Source of the DNA: Acidobacteriota bacterium
GTDB lineage: Bacteria > Acidobacteriota > Terriglobia > Terriglobales > Acidobacteriaceae
Reading direction: 5' to 3'
Assembly (NCBI GenBank): GCA_021778875.1
Contig: JAJYBT010000027.1
Coordinates: forward strand, 1-11,018
Length of the DNA: 11,018 nt
In this document: in pieces, positions 1 to 6,397 of the stretch
Position numbering within the stretch: the first letter of the stretch is position 1
Layout of the letters: each line of letters starts with the position of its first letter
Made by a program: the position numbers and the translations under genes
Notes under the pieces: model-generated
Database searches by the model: none
Seen by the model: the letters and a program-made list of their open reading frames with translations, nothing else
Told to the model about the DNA's origin: nothing

Positions 1-93
1 GCGGCTCAGAGTCCTGGGCGAGTAAGCCCTTCCGTTGCAGCGCAGCGGCGACCACGCCGCGCGTGTTGCCGGGCCCTTCGCCGTTGCGCTGCA

Positions 94-122
94 TTGACCC
101 CGCCGTGCAGCCTTCCTACAAT
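94..122 (+). promoter_or_regulatory. sigma70-like promoter of the LytTR regulator
   Basis: The -35 TTGACC (94-99) and the -10 TACAAT (117-122) are separated by exactly 17 bp, each matching five of six consensus bases. The predicted start of transcription near 129-130 leaves only about 11 bases before the ATG at 141, with no recognisable Shine-Dalgarno sequence, so the regulator mRNA would have a very short leader. The position also argues against any start upstream of 141. This is a consensus match by eye only. Confidence 0.6.
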
Positions 123-140
123 CAAGCTGCCGGCACACAC

Positions 141-962
141 ATGCCCATTTCCGCGCTCATCATCGACGACGAACAACTGGCCCGCGAAGAGCTCAAGTAT
201 CTGCTCGACGAGGTGGGCGACGTTGAGGTTGTCGCCCAGGGCAGCAACGGCATTGAAGCCGTGAACCTGATTGAAGAGCACCACCCTGACCTCGTCTTCC
301 TGGATGTGCAAATGCCGGGCCAGGACGGCTTTGCCGTGCTGCAGCGGCTGATGGACCGCCACCGCGCGCAGTCTGGAAAAGAAGCCGAGCCGCTGCCGCA
401 AATCGTCTTTGCCACGGCCTATGACCAGTACGCCGTGCGCGCATTTGACGTGAACGCCGTGGATTACCTGCTGAAGCCTTTTGACCGCACGCGCGTGCAG
501 CAGGCCCTGGAGCGCGTACGCGGGCGCATGGCCGGAGGAGCGGGAACGGCGGCGCTGCCGGAGTCGCAGATTGATGCGCTGCTTCGTCTGCTGAACCGCC
601 CGCAGGGAGCAGCGCGCATGCCGCAACCTGCACGGCTCATTGTCCAGGCGCAGAGCCGACTCCTGCTCGTGGACCAGGCGGACATCTGCTTCGCGGCCAT
701 CGATGAAGGCGTCATTCGCGTGGTCACGCAGAGTTTCGAAGGCCAGTCAAAGTGCCGCACGCTCGAAGACCTGCTGGAACTGCTGGACCCCGCGCTGTTC
801 TGGCGCGCGCATCGTGGATTCGTGGTCAACATCAACCACATCCGCGAAGTGGTGCCGTGGTTCAAGTCCAGCTATCAGTTGCGCATGAATGACAAGAAGC
901 AGACAGAGATTCCCGTGAGCCGCGCGCAAACCAGGCGGCTGCGCGAGTTGTTCAATCTCTAA
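141..962 (+). CDS. LytTR-family DNA-binding response regulator
   Basis: This is a 273-residue two-component response regulator of the LytR/AlgR type. Residues 1-125 form a receiver domain: acidic pair D9-D10, phospho-acceptor D55 in FLDVQMPG, T92 in the ATAYDQYA segment, and K112 in LLKPF. After a linker (about 126-163) comes a LytTR DNA-binding domain (about 165-273), with the family-typical LFWRAHRGFVVNI segment near 219-231 and the IPVSR segment near 257-261. The ATG at 141 is chosen because the receiver fold begins at once and a promoter ends 18 bases upstream. The frame stays open further upstream, but that stretch overlaps the promoter and has no protein-like character. A LytS/YehU-type membrane histidine kinase is the usual partner and would lie outside the window. 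It converges on the flavin reductase gene with 26 bases between their stop codons and no clear terminator there. Target genes cannot be inferred. Confidence 0.93.
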   Translation: MPISALIIDDEQLAREELKYLLDEVGDVEVVAQGSNGIEAVNLIEEHHPDLVFLDVQMPGQDGFAVLQRLMDRHRAQSGKEAEPLPQIVFATAYDQYAVRAFDVNAVDYLLKPFDRTRVQQALERVRGRMAGGAGTAALPESQIDALLRLLNRPQGAARMPQPARLIVQAQSRLLLVDQADICFAAIDEGVIRVVTQSFEGQSKCRTLEDLLELLDPALFWRAHRGFVVNINHIREVVPWFKSSYQLRMNDKKQTEIPVSRAQTRRLRELFNL

Positions 963-988
963 CGGCGCCGCAACCCCAATCAGACAAC

Positions 989-1786
989 TCAGTCATAGCG
1001 CTCCGTGACGATCTGCCTGCGGTGCCAGCCAAAGGCTTTCAGCCGTTCGCGAACGGCGGCAATCATCGGGCTGAGTCCGCAGATATACGCATGAATGTCG
1101 AAGTGCAACTCGCTCGCGGGCGCGGCGGCGTCGGGAGCGGGAACGGGCAGCGACTGGCCAAGTCGCGCGGCGCGCTCCTCCACGATGCGGGCTGCGTGCT
1201 CCTGCACATAGCCGCGCAGGCCGGTCCAGCCTTCCGCTGCACGGCTCAGCGTGGGCAGGTAGTGGAAGTGCGCGTGACGCGCGGCGAGCGCCTCGAATTC
1301 CTCGCGATAGTAAACCTCGGTTTCATGCCGCGTGCCATAGACGAGCCATATCTCGCGCCCCTCGCTGCGGTCGGGACCGTCCTCAGGAATCAGCCACTGC
1401 AAAAAGCCGCGCATGGGCGCGACGCCGGTTCCCGTGGCGATGAGGATGGAATCCGTGATGGGCTCGCGCAGCGTGAAGTAGCCGAGCGGGCCCTGAATCT
1501 GGATGGTTTCTCCAACAGGCAGGTCCGGCAGGCGGTTGGAAAAGAAGCCGCCCTCCACGCGATTCAGGCACAGATCGAAGCGGTTGCCCTTTGGCGCAGA
1601 AGCAAGGGAGTAGGCGCGCATCTGCTCTTTGCCGCTCGGGTCCTGGTCCACGGCGGAGACAAACTGGCCGGGCGTGAACGCAAAACTATCGAGCTCATCC
1701 AGAACAAACTCGAGGTGGAAGCATTGCGCCGATGTGGAGAGGCACTGCTTTCGCGCCAGTCGTGCCGTGTTGATCTCTCGCGTCAA
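989..1786 (-). CDS. FAD-dependent ferredoxin/NAD(P)H oxidoreductase
   Basis: This is a single-chain flavoprotein of the ferredoxin-NADP+ reductase superfamily, about 265 residues from the chosen start. The FAD-binding barrel is N-terminal: FTPGQFVSAV (37-46), then RAYS (57-60), which contacts the flavin phosphate, then GGFFSNRL (79-86). The NAD(P)-binding half carries GTGVAP (119-124), YGTR (150-153) and YICGLSPMI (234-242), and the protein ends in RYD. A low-complexity Ala/Pro-rich stretch (about 200-228) lies between the last helices. The frame is open up to 2083, but that extension overlaps the upstream permease gene and does not look like protein. I therefore place the start at the TTG at 1786, just before the first barrel strand. 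There is no strong Shine-Dalgarno sequence, so the start is uncertain. As the last gene of the cys operon it may deliver electrons to ferredoxin for sulfite reductase (inference). Confidence 0.82.
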   Translation of the reverse strand: MTREINTARLARKQCLSTSAQCFHLEFVLDELDSFAFTPGQFVSAVDQDPSGKEQMRAYSLASAPKGNRFDLCLNRVEGGFFSNRLPDLPVGETIQIQGPLGYFTLREPITDSILIATGTGVAPMRGFLQWLIPEDGPDRSEGREIWLVYGTRHETEVYYREEFEALAARHAHFHYLPTLSRAAEGWTGLRGYVQEHAARIVEERAARLGQSLPVPAPDAAAPASELHFDIHAYICGLSPMIAAVRERLKAFGWHRRQIVTERYD

Positions 1787-1824
1787 GTTCGAGTCTCGCC
1801 AGGGAAAATTGGAAGGCCACTCGC

Positions 1825-1854
1825 AGTATCGCCAGCTGGACCGAGCGCTGGCAA
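1825..1854 (-). promoter_or_regulatory. possible internal promoter before the flavin reductase gene
   Basis: On the minus strand TTGCCA (1854-1849) and GATACT (1830-1825) are 18 bp apart, in the 115-base gap between the permease stop and the reductase start. They match five and four of six consensus bases. If used, transcription would begin near 1818, ahead of the proposed TTG start at 1786. This would let the reductase be made apart from the cys operon. The match is modest and could be chance. Confidence 0.33.
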
Positions 1855-1901
1855 GGCGCGCCCAGCGAGCGATGAGGTGCTCGCCCGCTGCATTGGTGCC
1901 C

Positions 1902-2666
1902 TTATCCGCGCGCCCCGGCGAGCGCATGCCAGCAGATCTCCATCCCCATGCCGAAAAGCCAGACCGACAGCGCAAGGCGCATGGCGCGCACGGGAATGCG
2001 CGGCGCCAGGCTGTTGCCGGCCAGTGCGCCCAGCAGGCCGCCGGCGAGCAGGCGCGTGAGCAGCGCGGGATCGATGCCGCCATAGCTGAAGTGCATGCCG
2101 CCGCCGATCAGCGCAATGCACAGTCCAAACGCAAGGTCCGTTCCCACCACGCGCGGCGCATCCAGCGGCGTAAAGCCAAGCAGAGCCAGCGTGCCCAGCG
2201 CGCCGGCCCCGGAAGACGAAAAGCCGACCTCCGCGCCCACCGGCAGCATGGAAAGCGCCAGCCAGCCCGGCCTGTAAGGCCGGTTCACGCTGCCATCCGC
2301 AGGGCGAAAATGCCGGAAGATGCACCACGCCGAGCACAGCGCGATCATGCCGCCCAGCGCAAGATAAAGCCATAGCGTGTCAGCTTCACTGCGCGCCATG
2401 CGCTTGAACACCATGCTGCCCAGCACCACGCCTGGAATGCCCGTAAGCAGCATCGCGCCCAGAACACGCCACTCCACATTTCTCCGCCAGATCTGCGCCG
2501 GAACCACCACCAGCTTCACCGCCGCGGAGTACGCAAGCGCCGTGCCCACCGCGGCCTCCACCGGCAGATGCAGAAACAGAATAAGCAGCGGCGCGATGAT
2601 GGTGCCCGCGCCCACGCCGGTCATCGCAATCAGTGCGGCAATGGTGAAGCCTAGAAAAATTCCCAT
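1902..2666 (-). CDS. TauE/SafE-family sulfite exporter / sulfur-compound permease
   Basis: This is a 254-residue integral membrane protein of the TauE/SafE (DUF81) family, built almost wholly of hydrophobic helices. The family's internally duplicated glycine signature is present twice, as GVGAGT (17-22) in the first helix hairpin and as GFSSSGAGALGT (148-159) at the start of the second half. Between the halves is a short polar loop (about 119-134). Family members export sulfite or sulfoacetate, or take up sulfate-like anions. The sequence alone does not give substrate or direction, but its place in an APS-reduction operon favours sulfate uptake or relief of excess sulfite. I use the ATG at 2666, 14 bases after the cysH stop, with a weak GGGA ahead of it. 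An ATG at 2708 would add 14 polar residues overlapping cysH and is less likely. Confidence 0.88.
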   Translation of the reverse strand: MGIFLGFTIAALIAMTGVGAGTIIAPLLILFLHLPVEAAVGTALAYSAAVKLVVVPAQIWRRNVEWRVLGAMLLTGIPGVVLGSMVFKRMARSEADTLWLYLALGGMIALCSAWCIFRHFRPADGSVNRPYRPGWLALSMLPVGAEVGFSSSGAGALGTLALLGFTPLDAPRVVGTDLAFGLCIALIGGGMHFSYGGIDPALLTRLLAGGLLGALAGNSLAPRIPVRAMRLALSVWLFGMGMEICWHALAGARG

Positions 2667-2680
2667 TGTGGTCCCGTGCG

Positions 2681-3367
2681 TTACGAGGTCTGCAGGTGAA
2701 TGCCGCACTCAAGCTTGCGGCCGGACCAGCGCCCTGAGCGCGGATCGTTGGCGTCGAAGGGCAGGCTCGTGCACGGCTCGCACCCGATGCTCGTGTATCC
2801 CTTGTCGTAAAGCGGAAGCAGCGGAATCTCGTGCGCCCAGGCGTAGAGCCACACATCGCGCGTCGTCCACTCCGTCAGCGGACTCAGCTTGGCAAGCGTG
2901 TGCCCGCCCGGCAGCGTAAAGCTTTCTTCCTGCTTCAGATTCGCGCGCGACTTCGACTGCTGGCGGCGCAGCCCCGTGATCCATACGCTGTAAGGGGCAA
3001 GTGAGCGAAACAGCGGCTCCACCTTGCGCAGCGCGCAGCAGCGGTCAGGCGCGCTTTGGTGCAGAATCCCAAACTCGGATTCCTGCTCCGCAACCGTGCG
3101 CTCAGGCAGCACGTTCACCAGATTCAGATTCCACTCCGCCGCCATGCGATCGCGATACACCAGCGTCTCGGCAAAATGATAGCCCGTCTCCAGAAACAGC
3201 ACCGGAACCTGCGGCAGCAGCGCGCGCACCATGTGCAACACCACAACATCCTCGGCCTGAAAGCTGCTTGTAACGCATACTTCCTGCGCCCCGGCTAGGC
3301 GCTCGCGCAGAAACTCCCGCGCCGCGCTTGCGCGTTCTTCAATCTCAACGGGCAACTGCATCGTCAT
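2681..3367 (-). CDS. cysH: Assimilatory APS reductase, 4Fe-4S type (CysH family)
   Basis: This 228-residue thiol-dependent reductase converts adenylylsulfate (APS) to sulfite and AMP. The N-terminal half has the nucleotide-binding SSFQAED (34-40) and ETGYHF (60-65), then TGLRRQQSKSR (131-141). Two cysteine pairs, C110-C111 and C196/C199 (GCEPC), are the iron-sulfur ligands that distinguish APS reductases from the cluster-free PAPS reductases of enterobacteria. The catalytic cysteine is C221 in the C-terminal ECGIH motif. The start ATG at 3367 has GGAGA eight bases upstream and overlaps the cysN end by 23 bases; a second ATG two codons on is possible. Translational coupling with cysN is likely. 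The two cysteine pairs imply that APS, not PAPS, is the substrate, which fits the lack of an intact APS kinase here. Confidence 0.94.
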   Translation of the reverse strand: MTMQLPVEIEERASAAREFLRERLAGAQEVCVTSSFQAEDVVVLHMVRALLPQVPVLFLETGYHFAETLVYRDRMAAEWNLNLVNVLPERTVAEQESEFGILHQSAPDRCCALRKVEPLFRSLAPYSVWITGLRRQQSKSRANLKQEESFTLPGGHTLAKLSPLTEWTTRDVWLYAWAHEIPLLPLYDKGYTSIGCEPCTSLPFDANDPRSGRWSGRKLECGIHLQTS

Positions 3368-5015
3368 CTTCGGAGTCTCCAGTGGGAATCGCTCCCAGTC
3401 GTTTAAGTTCGTTCAGAACTTCCTCGGTCTGCTCGCCTGCAAGTACGTGCGTCTCTGCCGCATCGGTATCCGGAACCGTCAGCAGCACCGGACCGGCGGC
3501 GTCACTCTCCGCCAGCACCACCGCGCCCAGATGCGCAATGGCCAGCATCTTCGCGCGCGCGTCACGAGCCCGCGTGCGCAGCACCAATACGTGCAAGCCC
3601 AGCAGCGTGCGCTCCAGATCCGCCGCAAGGTGCGGACGCGCGCCCAGCGAAATCAGCGCGCCTGCGGTCTGCGCAGATGTGGAATCGCTCTCCGCTGCGT
3701 CCGTGATGGCGCGAATCATGCCCGCGCCCGCGGTTGCGTTGTCCGCCGGATCGATCAGAATCAGGCTGCCGGTGGTGCGGCTCTCGCGATAGGTATCCGC
3801 CAGCAATGGGCGACTGGTCTCAATGACCACCTGACCGATGTCGTTGAGCGCAAGCTGCTCTGTCGAGCGCTCCTCCAGATGCTCCACATCGATGCGCGAA
3901 CGAATCTCCACCACACGCGCGCGCACCGTTTGCGATGTATGCTTCAGCAGATACGTTCCGCCGGCGCGCAGTGGCGTCGAATGCATCCACACCACGGTCG
4001 CCTCAAAGCGCGTGGTCATCTGCGGAGGGGCGCTGACTGAAGCGATCATCTCGCCGCGGCTGATGTCTCTCTCGTCTTCAAGCGTCAGCACCACCGACTG
4101 CGGCGCGCGCGCCTCGTCCAGTTCGCCGTCCCACGTGGAGATCGACCGCACGCGCGTGCGAAAGCCGGATGGCAGCGCAACAACCTCGTCGCCGGGCCGC
4201 ACCCTGCCCGCGGCAATCTGCCCCGCAAAGCCGCGAAAATCCTGGTGCGGACGCAGCACGCGCTGCACGGGAAAGCGCAGCCCGGCATAAGCGCGTTCGA
4301 TCGCCAGCGGCACGGTTTCAAGCAATCCCAGCAGGCTCTGGCCCGTATACCACGGCATCCGCTCGCTGCGATGCACAACGTTATCGCCTTCCAGCGCGCT
4401 CACTGGAACAGCAATCAGTTCAGGAATCTCAAGCCGCTCGGCGAGCGCTTCCAGAGCGCGGCGATGCTGCTCGAAGACCTCCTGCGAGAAGTTCATCAGG
4501 TCCATCTTGTTGATGGCCGCAATCACGGTGGGAATGCCCAGCAGCGATGCGATGCAGGCGTGGCGTCGCGTCTGGTCCAGAATCCCCTTGCGCGCGTCCA
4601 CCAGCACAATGGCCACGTCCGCCGTGGACGCGCCGGTTGCCATGTTGCGCGTGTACTGCTCGTGCCCCGGCGTATCCGCAATGATGAACTTGCGCTTCGC
4701 CGTCGAAAAATAGCGATACGCAACATCGATGGTGATGCCCTGCTCGCGTTCCGCCCGAAGCCCGTCCGTCAGTTGCGCAAAGTCGATGGCCGCGTCCCGC
4801 GTCACCGCGCGCACATGGTCGTCGTAGACGTTGCGCGAGTCGTACAGCAGCCGTCCTATCAGCGTTGACTTGCCGTCATCCACGCTGCCCGCCGTGCTGA
4901 AGCGCAGCAGGTCCTTTCCGCGCTCGGCTTCAAGCTGCTCCTCGATGCGCGCGTCCACATCCTCCACCGCCGCGCCGCTCGCTGGCCCATCAAAACGTCC
5001 GTCTGCAAACGCCAT
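3345..5015 (-). CDS. cysN: Sulfate adenylyltransferase GTPase subunit CysN with unusual C-terminal extension
   Basis: This 556-residue protein is the regulatory GTPase of ATP sulfurylase, which couples GTP hydrolysis to APS synthesis by CysD. The EF-Tu-like G domain shows GSVDDGKST (43-51), DTPGHEQ (114-120), NKMD (169-172) and SALEG (206-210). Two beta-barrel domains follow and end around the GAGM motif (430-433), where E. coli-type CysN proteins stop. About 120 further residues are present. They do not contain an APS-kinase P-loop, though LGARPHLAADLERTLL (457-472) lines up loosely with the P-loop region of CysC (see findings). The start is the ATG at 5015, sharing one base with the cysD stop (TGATG), so the two subunits are translationally coupled. 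The frame is open upstream inside cysD, but that part is not protein-like. The gene ends inside cysH. Confidence 0.94.
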   Translation of the reverse strand: MAFADGRFDGPASGAAVEDVDARIEEQLEAERGKDLLRFSTAGSVDDGKSTLIGRLLYDSRNVYDDHVRAVTRDAAIDFAQLTDGLRAEREQGITIDVAYRYFSTAKRKFIIADTPGHEQYTRNMATGASTADVAIVLVDARKGILDQTRRHACIASLLGIPTVIAAINKMDLMNFSQEVFEQHRRALEALAERLEIPELIAVPVSALEGDNVVHRSERMPWYTGQSLLGLLETVPLAIERAYAGLRFPVQRVLRPHQDFRGFAGQIAAGRVRPGDEVVALPSGFRTRVRSISTWDGELDEARAPQSVVLTLEDERDISRGEMIASVSAPPQMTTRFEATVVWMHSTPLRAGGTYLLKHTSQTVRARVVEIRSRIDVEHLEERSTEQLALNDIGQVVIETSRPLLADTYRESRTTGSLILIDPADNATAGAGMIRAITDAAESDSTSAQTAGALISLGARPHLAADLERTLLGLHVLVLRTRARDARAKMLAIAHLGAVVLAESDAAGPVLLTVPDTDAAETHVLAGEQTEEVLNELKRLGAIPTGDSEDDDAVAR

Positions 5016-5983
5016 CAGAAATAGCCCTCGCGCTTCTTCATCTCCATCGAACCATCCTGGTCGTGATCGATCACGCGATTGGCGCGCTCGGAATTCCGCA
5101 CCGCCATCAACTCCGCGATAATCTTCGGCACCGTGTCCGCATCGGAGCGGATTGCGCCGGTGCAGGGGCTGCAACCCAGCGAGCGCAGGCGGCACTTCAC
5201 CCACTGCTCCTCGCCCGGCAGGCCCTTCACAAACGGCTGCTCCACCGGAATCAGGCTGTCGCCGCGTACCAGCATCCGGCGCTCCCTGGCCAGATACAGC
5301 GGCACAATCGGAATCTTTTCGAGGTGGATGTAGTGCCAGATGTCCAACTCTGTCCAGTTCGAGAGCGGAAACACGCGGATGCTCTCGCGCGGGCCGATGC
5401 GGCCGTTGAACAGGTTCCACAACTCCGGCCGCTGGTTCTTCGGGTCCCACTGCCCGGCGCTGTCGCGGAAGGAAAAGATGCGCTCCTTGGCGCGCGATTT
5501 CTCTTCATCGCGGCGCGCGCCGCCAAAGGCCGCGTCAAATCCGTGCGCCCGCAACCCATCCAGCAGGGCCTGCGTCTTCAGCAGTCCGCAGCAGCGCTGA
5601 GTGCCCAGCCGCACGGGATTCGCGCCATCGGCCAGCGCTTCCTCATTGCGCCACACAATCAGCTTCACCCCCAGCTCGGCCGTGTAGCGATCGCGAAACT
5701 CCAGCATCTCCTTGAACTTGTAACCCGTATCCACATGCAGCAACGGAAACGGAATCGGCGCGGGATAAAAGGCCTTCTGCGCAAGCCGCAGCATCACCGA
5801 CGAGTCCTTGCCGATCGAGTAAAGCATCACCGGGTTCTGAAACTCCGCCGCCACCTCGCGGATGATGTGAATGCTTTCCGCCTCAAGCAGTTGGATGTGG
5901 TTGAGCCGGTCAACTGCCGTAGCGCGCCTCCCATCCTGGTGCGGAAGCACCGCCGAGCTGTCCGCGATCGCTGTCGCTGTCAT
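5015..5983 (-). CDS. cysD: Sulfate adenylyltransferase catalytic subunit CysD
   Basis: This 322-residue protein is the catalytic half of heterodimeric ATP sulfurylase, forming APS and pyrophosphate from ATP and sulfate in the cytoplasm. It belongs to the adenine nucleotide alpha-hydrolase superfamily: the PP-loop SIGKDSSV lies at 56-63, HVDTGYKF at 83-90, CCGLLKT at 131-137, and the conserved [15 protein letters not shown] at 154-168. Near the C-terminus are GCSPCTGA (270-277) and the REGYF end. It is about 20 residues longer than E. coli CysD because of a variable N-terminus (1-25). The ATG at 5983 is preceded by GGAGAG with a five-base spacer. It is the first large gene of the minus-strand operon and lies 27 bases downstream of a leader terminator, so its transcription should depend on read-through. 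Confidence 0.96.
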   Translation of the reverse strand: MTATAIADSSAVLPHQDGRRATAVDRLNHIQLLEAESIHIIREVAAEFQNPVMLYSIGKDSSVMLRLAQKAFYPAPIPFPLLHVDTGYKFKEMLEFRDRYTAELGVKLIVWRNEEALADGANPVRLGTQRCCGLLKTQALLDGLRAHGFDAAFGGARRDEEKSRAKERIFSFRDSAGQWDPKNQRPELWNLFNGRIGPRESIRVFPLSNWTELDIWHYIHLEKIPIVPLYLARERRMLVRGDSLIPVEQPFVKGLPGEEQWVKCRLRSLGCSPCTGAIRSDADTVPKIIAELMAVRNSERANRVIDHDQDGSMEMKKREGYF

Positions 5984-6010
5984 GCAAACTCTCCGTTTCG
6001 TTTTGTGCTG

Positions 6011-6051
6011 AAAATAGAAAACCCGCGGCAGCAGAGAATCTGCGGCGCGGG
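6011..6051 (-). terminator. Intrinsic terminator in the cysD leader (attenuator)
   Basis: Read on the minus strand, 6051-6040 pairs with 6034-6022 to give an 11-bp GC-rich stem with one mismatch and one bulged C, closed by a five-base loop (6039-6035). An 11-base U-rich run with two interruptions (6021-6011, TTTTCTATTTT) follows at once. This is a textbook Rho-independent terminator, yet it lies inside the 5' leader of cysD, between the polycysteine ORF and the cysD ribosome-binding site. That position means it can only act as a conditional attenuator of its own operon. No plus-strand gene ends nearby that it could serve instead. Confidence 0.82.
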
Positions 6052-6104
6052 CTTAGGGGGAAATCGTACTGAGTCTTACTTAGGCTGGTTTACCCCACAG
6101 TCCG
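6048..6104 (-). promoter_or_regulatory. Candidate antiterminator hairpin of the cys leader
   Basis: The end of the leader ORF (minus strand 6104-6089) can pair with the stretch just before the terminator (6063-6048). CGG pairs with CCG, CU with AG, GGGG with CCCC and AAA with UUU, about 12 pairs broken by small internal loops and a bulged U. It would use bases 6050-6048 of the terminator's outer stem, so the two hairpins compete. A ribosome standing on the leader stop codon (6092-6090) would cover the 5' half and favour termination; one stalled on the cysteine codons would leave it free. The pairing was drawn by hand and its energy was not computed. Confidence 0.4.
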
Positions 6105-6158
6105 GCGCGGCGCACAACAACATGCGCAACAGACCGCCGACATGGAGCACAGACTCAT
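6090..6158 (-). CDS. Polycysteine leader peptide of the cys operon (probably leaderless)
   Basis: A 22-codon ORF runs from ATG (6158-6156) to TAA (6092-6090). Six residues are cysteine (4, 10, 11, 13, 14, 15); the core is VCCACCC, five Cys codons out of six. There is no Shine-Dalgarno sequence. Instead the -10 box of a near-consensus promoter ends seven bases before the ATG, so the mRNA should start at or within two bases of it. Downstream lie a competing hairpin, an intrinsic terminator and cysD. I infer that ribosome pausing at the Cys codons, when Cys-tRNA is short, prevents termination and switches on sulfate assimilation. Leaderless polycysteine ORFs acting as cysteine-responsive attenuators are known from mycobacteria; I am not aware of a description outside that group. 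The peptide itself probably has no function. Confidence 0.78.
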   Translation of the reverse strand: MSLCSMSAVCCACCCAPRRTVG

Positions 6159-6199
6159 GTGGTTGACTATATCGTTGCTCCGATTGCGGGTCAACCACA
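6158..6199. repeat. Perfect 10-bp inverted repeat bracketing the cys promoter (likely operator)
   Basis: The arms TGTGGTTGAC (6158-6167) and GTCAACCACA (6190-6199) are perfect reverse complements, 22 bases apart with centres 32 bp apart, about three helical turns. One arm covers the end of the -10 box through the transcription start, the other covers most of the -35 box. A regulator bound to both would face one side of the DNA and block RNA polymerase. The half-site does not match a regulator motif I can name with confidence. Confidence 0.55.
6166..6194 (-). promoter_or_regulatory. sigma70-like promoter of the cys operon
   Basis: On the minus strand TTGACC (6194-6189) and TATAGT (6171-6166) are separated by exactly 17 bp, each matching five of six consensus bases. 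The expected transcription start is 6160-6158, coinciding with the ATG of the polycysteine ORF. It would give cysD a leader of about 175 bases holding the attenuator. It is the best promoter match I saw in the window and serves all five minus-strand genes. Confidence 0.75.
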
Positions 6200-6343
6200 A
6201 TTGTGCGCAGCCCGGCACAAAGTCCGTGAATCAAGGCCGCGGCGTGCGAGCCTTTCCGGCGAGCACGCGGAGAAGTGCAGCCCATGCGGAAACGAGCCCG
6301 AGGCACGCGCAAAGCACCTGCAAACACTGCCGCTGAAACGGGT

Positions 6344-6372
6344 TTGTGGCTTGCCGGGCCTGCGCGTATGCT
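6344..6372 (+). promoter_or_regulatory. weak promoter candidate for the ThuA-like gene
   Basis: TTGTGG (6344-6349) and TATGCT (6367-6372) are 17 bp apart and match three and four of six consensus bases. Transcription would begin near 6379, leaving a leader of about 19 bases that contains the GGAG before the ATG at 6398. Support comes from spacing and position rather than from sequence strength. Confidence 0.3.
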
Positions 6373-6397
6373 TGTGGATGCACTTCGCTGGAGCACG

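Noticed and set aside
963..988. Bidirectional terminator between the convergent LytTR and flavin reductase genes
   Set aside because: The 26-base gap has only a six-base GGCGCC palindrome and no stem with a U-tract.
1022..2059. Long plus-strand open frame opposite the flavin reductase and permease genes
   Set aside because: It spans parts of two well-supported minus-strand genes, shows no domain and is rich in Arg/Ala as expected for an antisense shadow.
3345..3710. Functional APS kinase (CysNC fusion) at the CysN C-terminus
   Set aside because: There is no GxxxxGKS/T P-loop and no conserved Asp after the following strand, and the tail is shorter than a CysC domain.
5016..5450. N-terminal extension of CysN by 145 codons into cysD
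   Set aside because: The extension is in another frame of cysD and lacks protein character; the G domain needs only the start at 5015, which overlaps the cysD stop as TGATG.
5984..6158. SAM (S-box) or other known riboswitch in the cysD leader
   Set aside because: I could not find the conserved SAM-I core elements; the Cys-codon run plus terminator explains the leader better.
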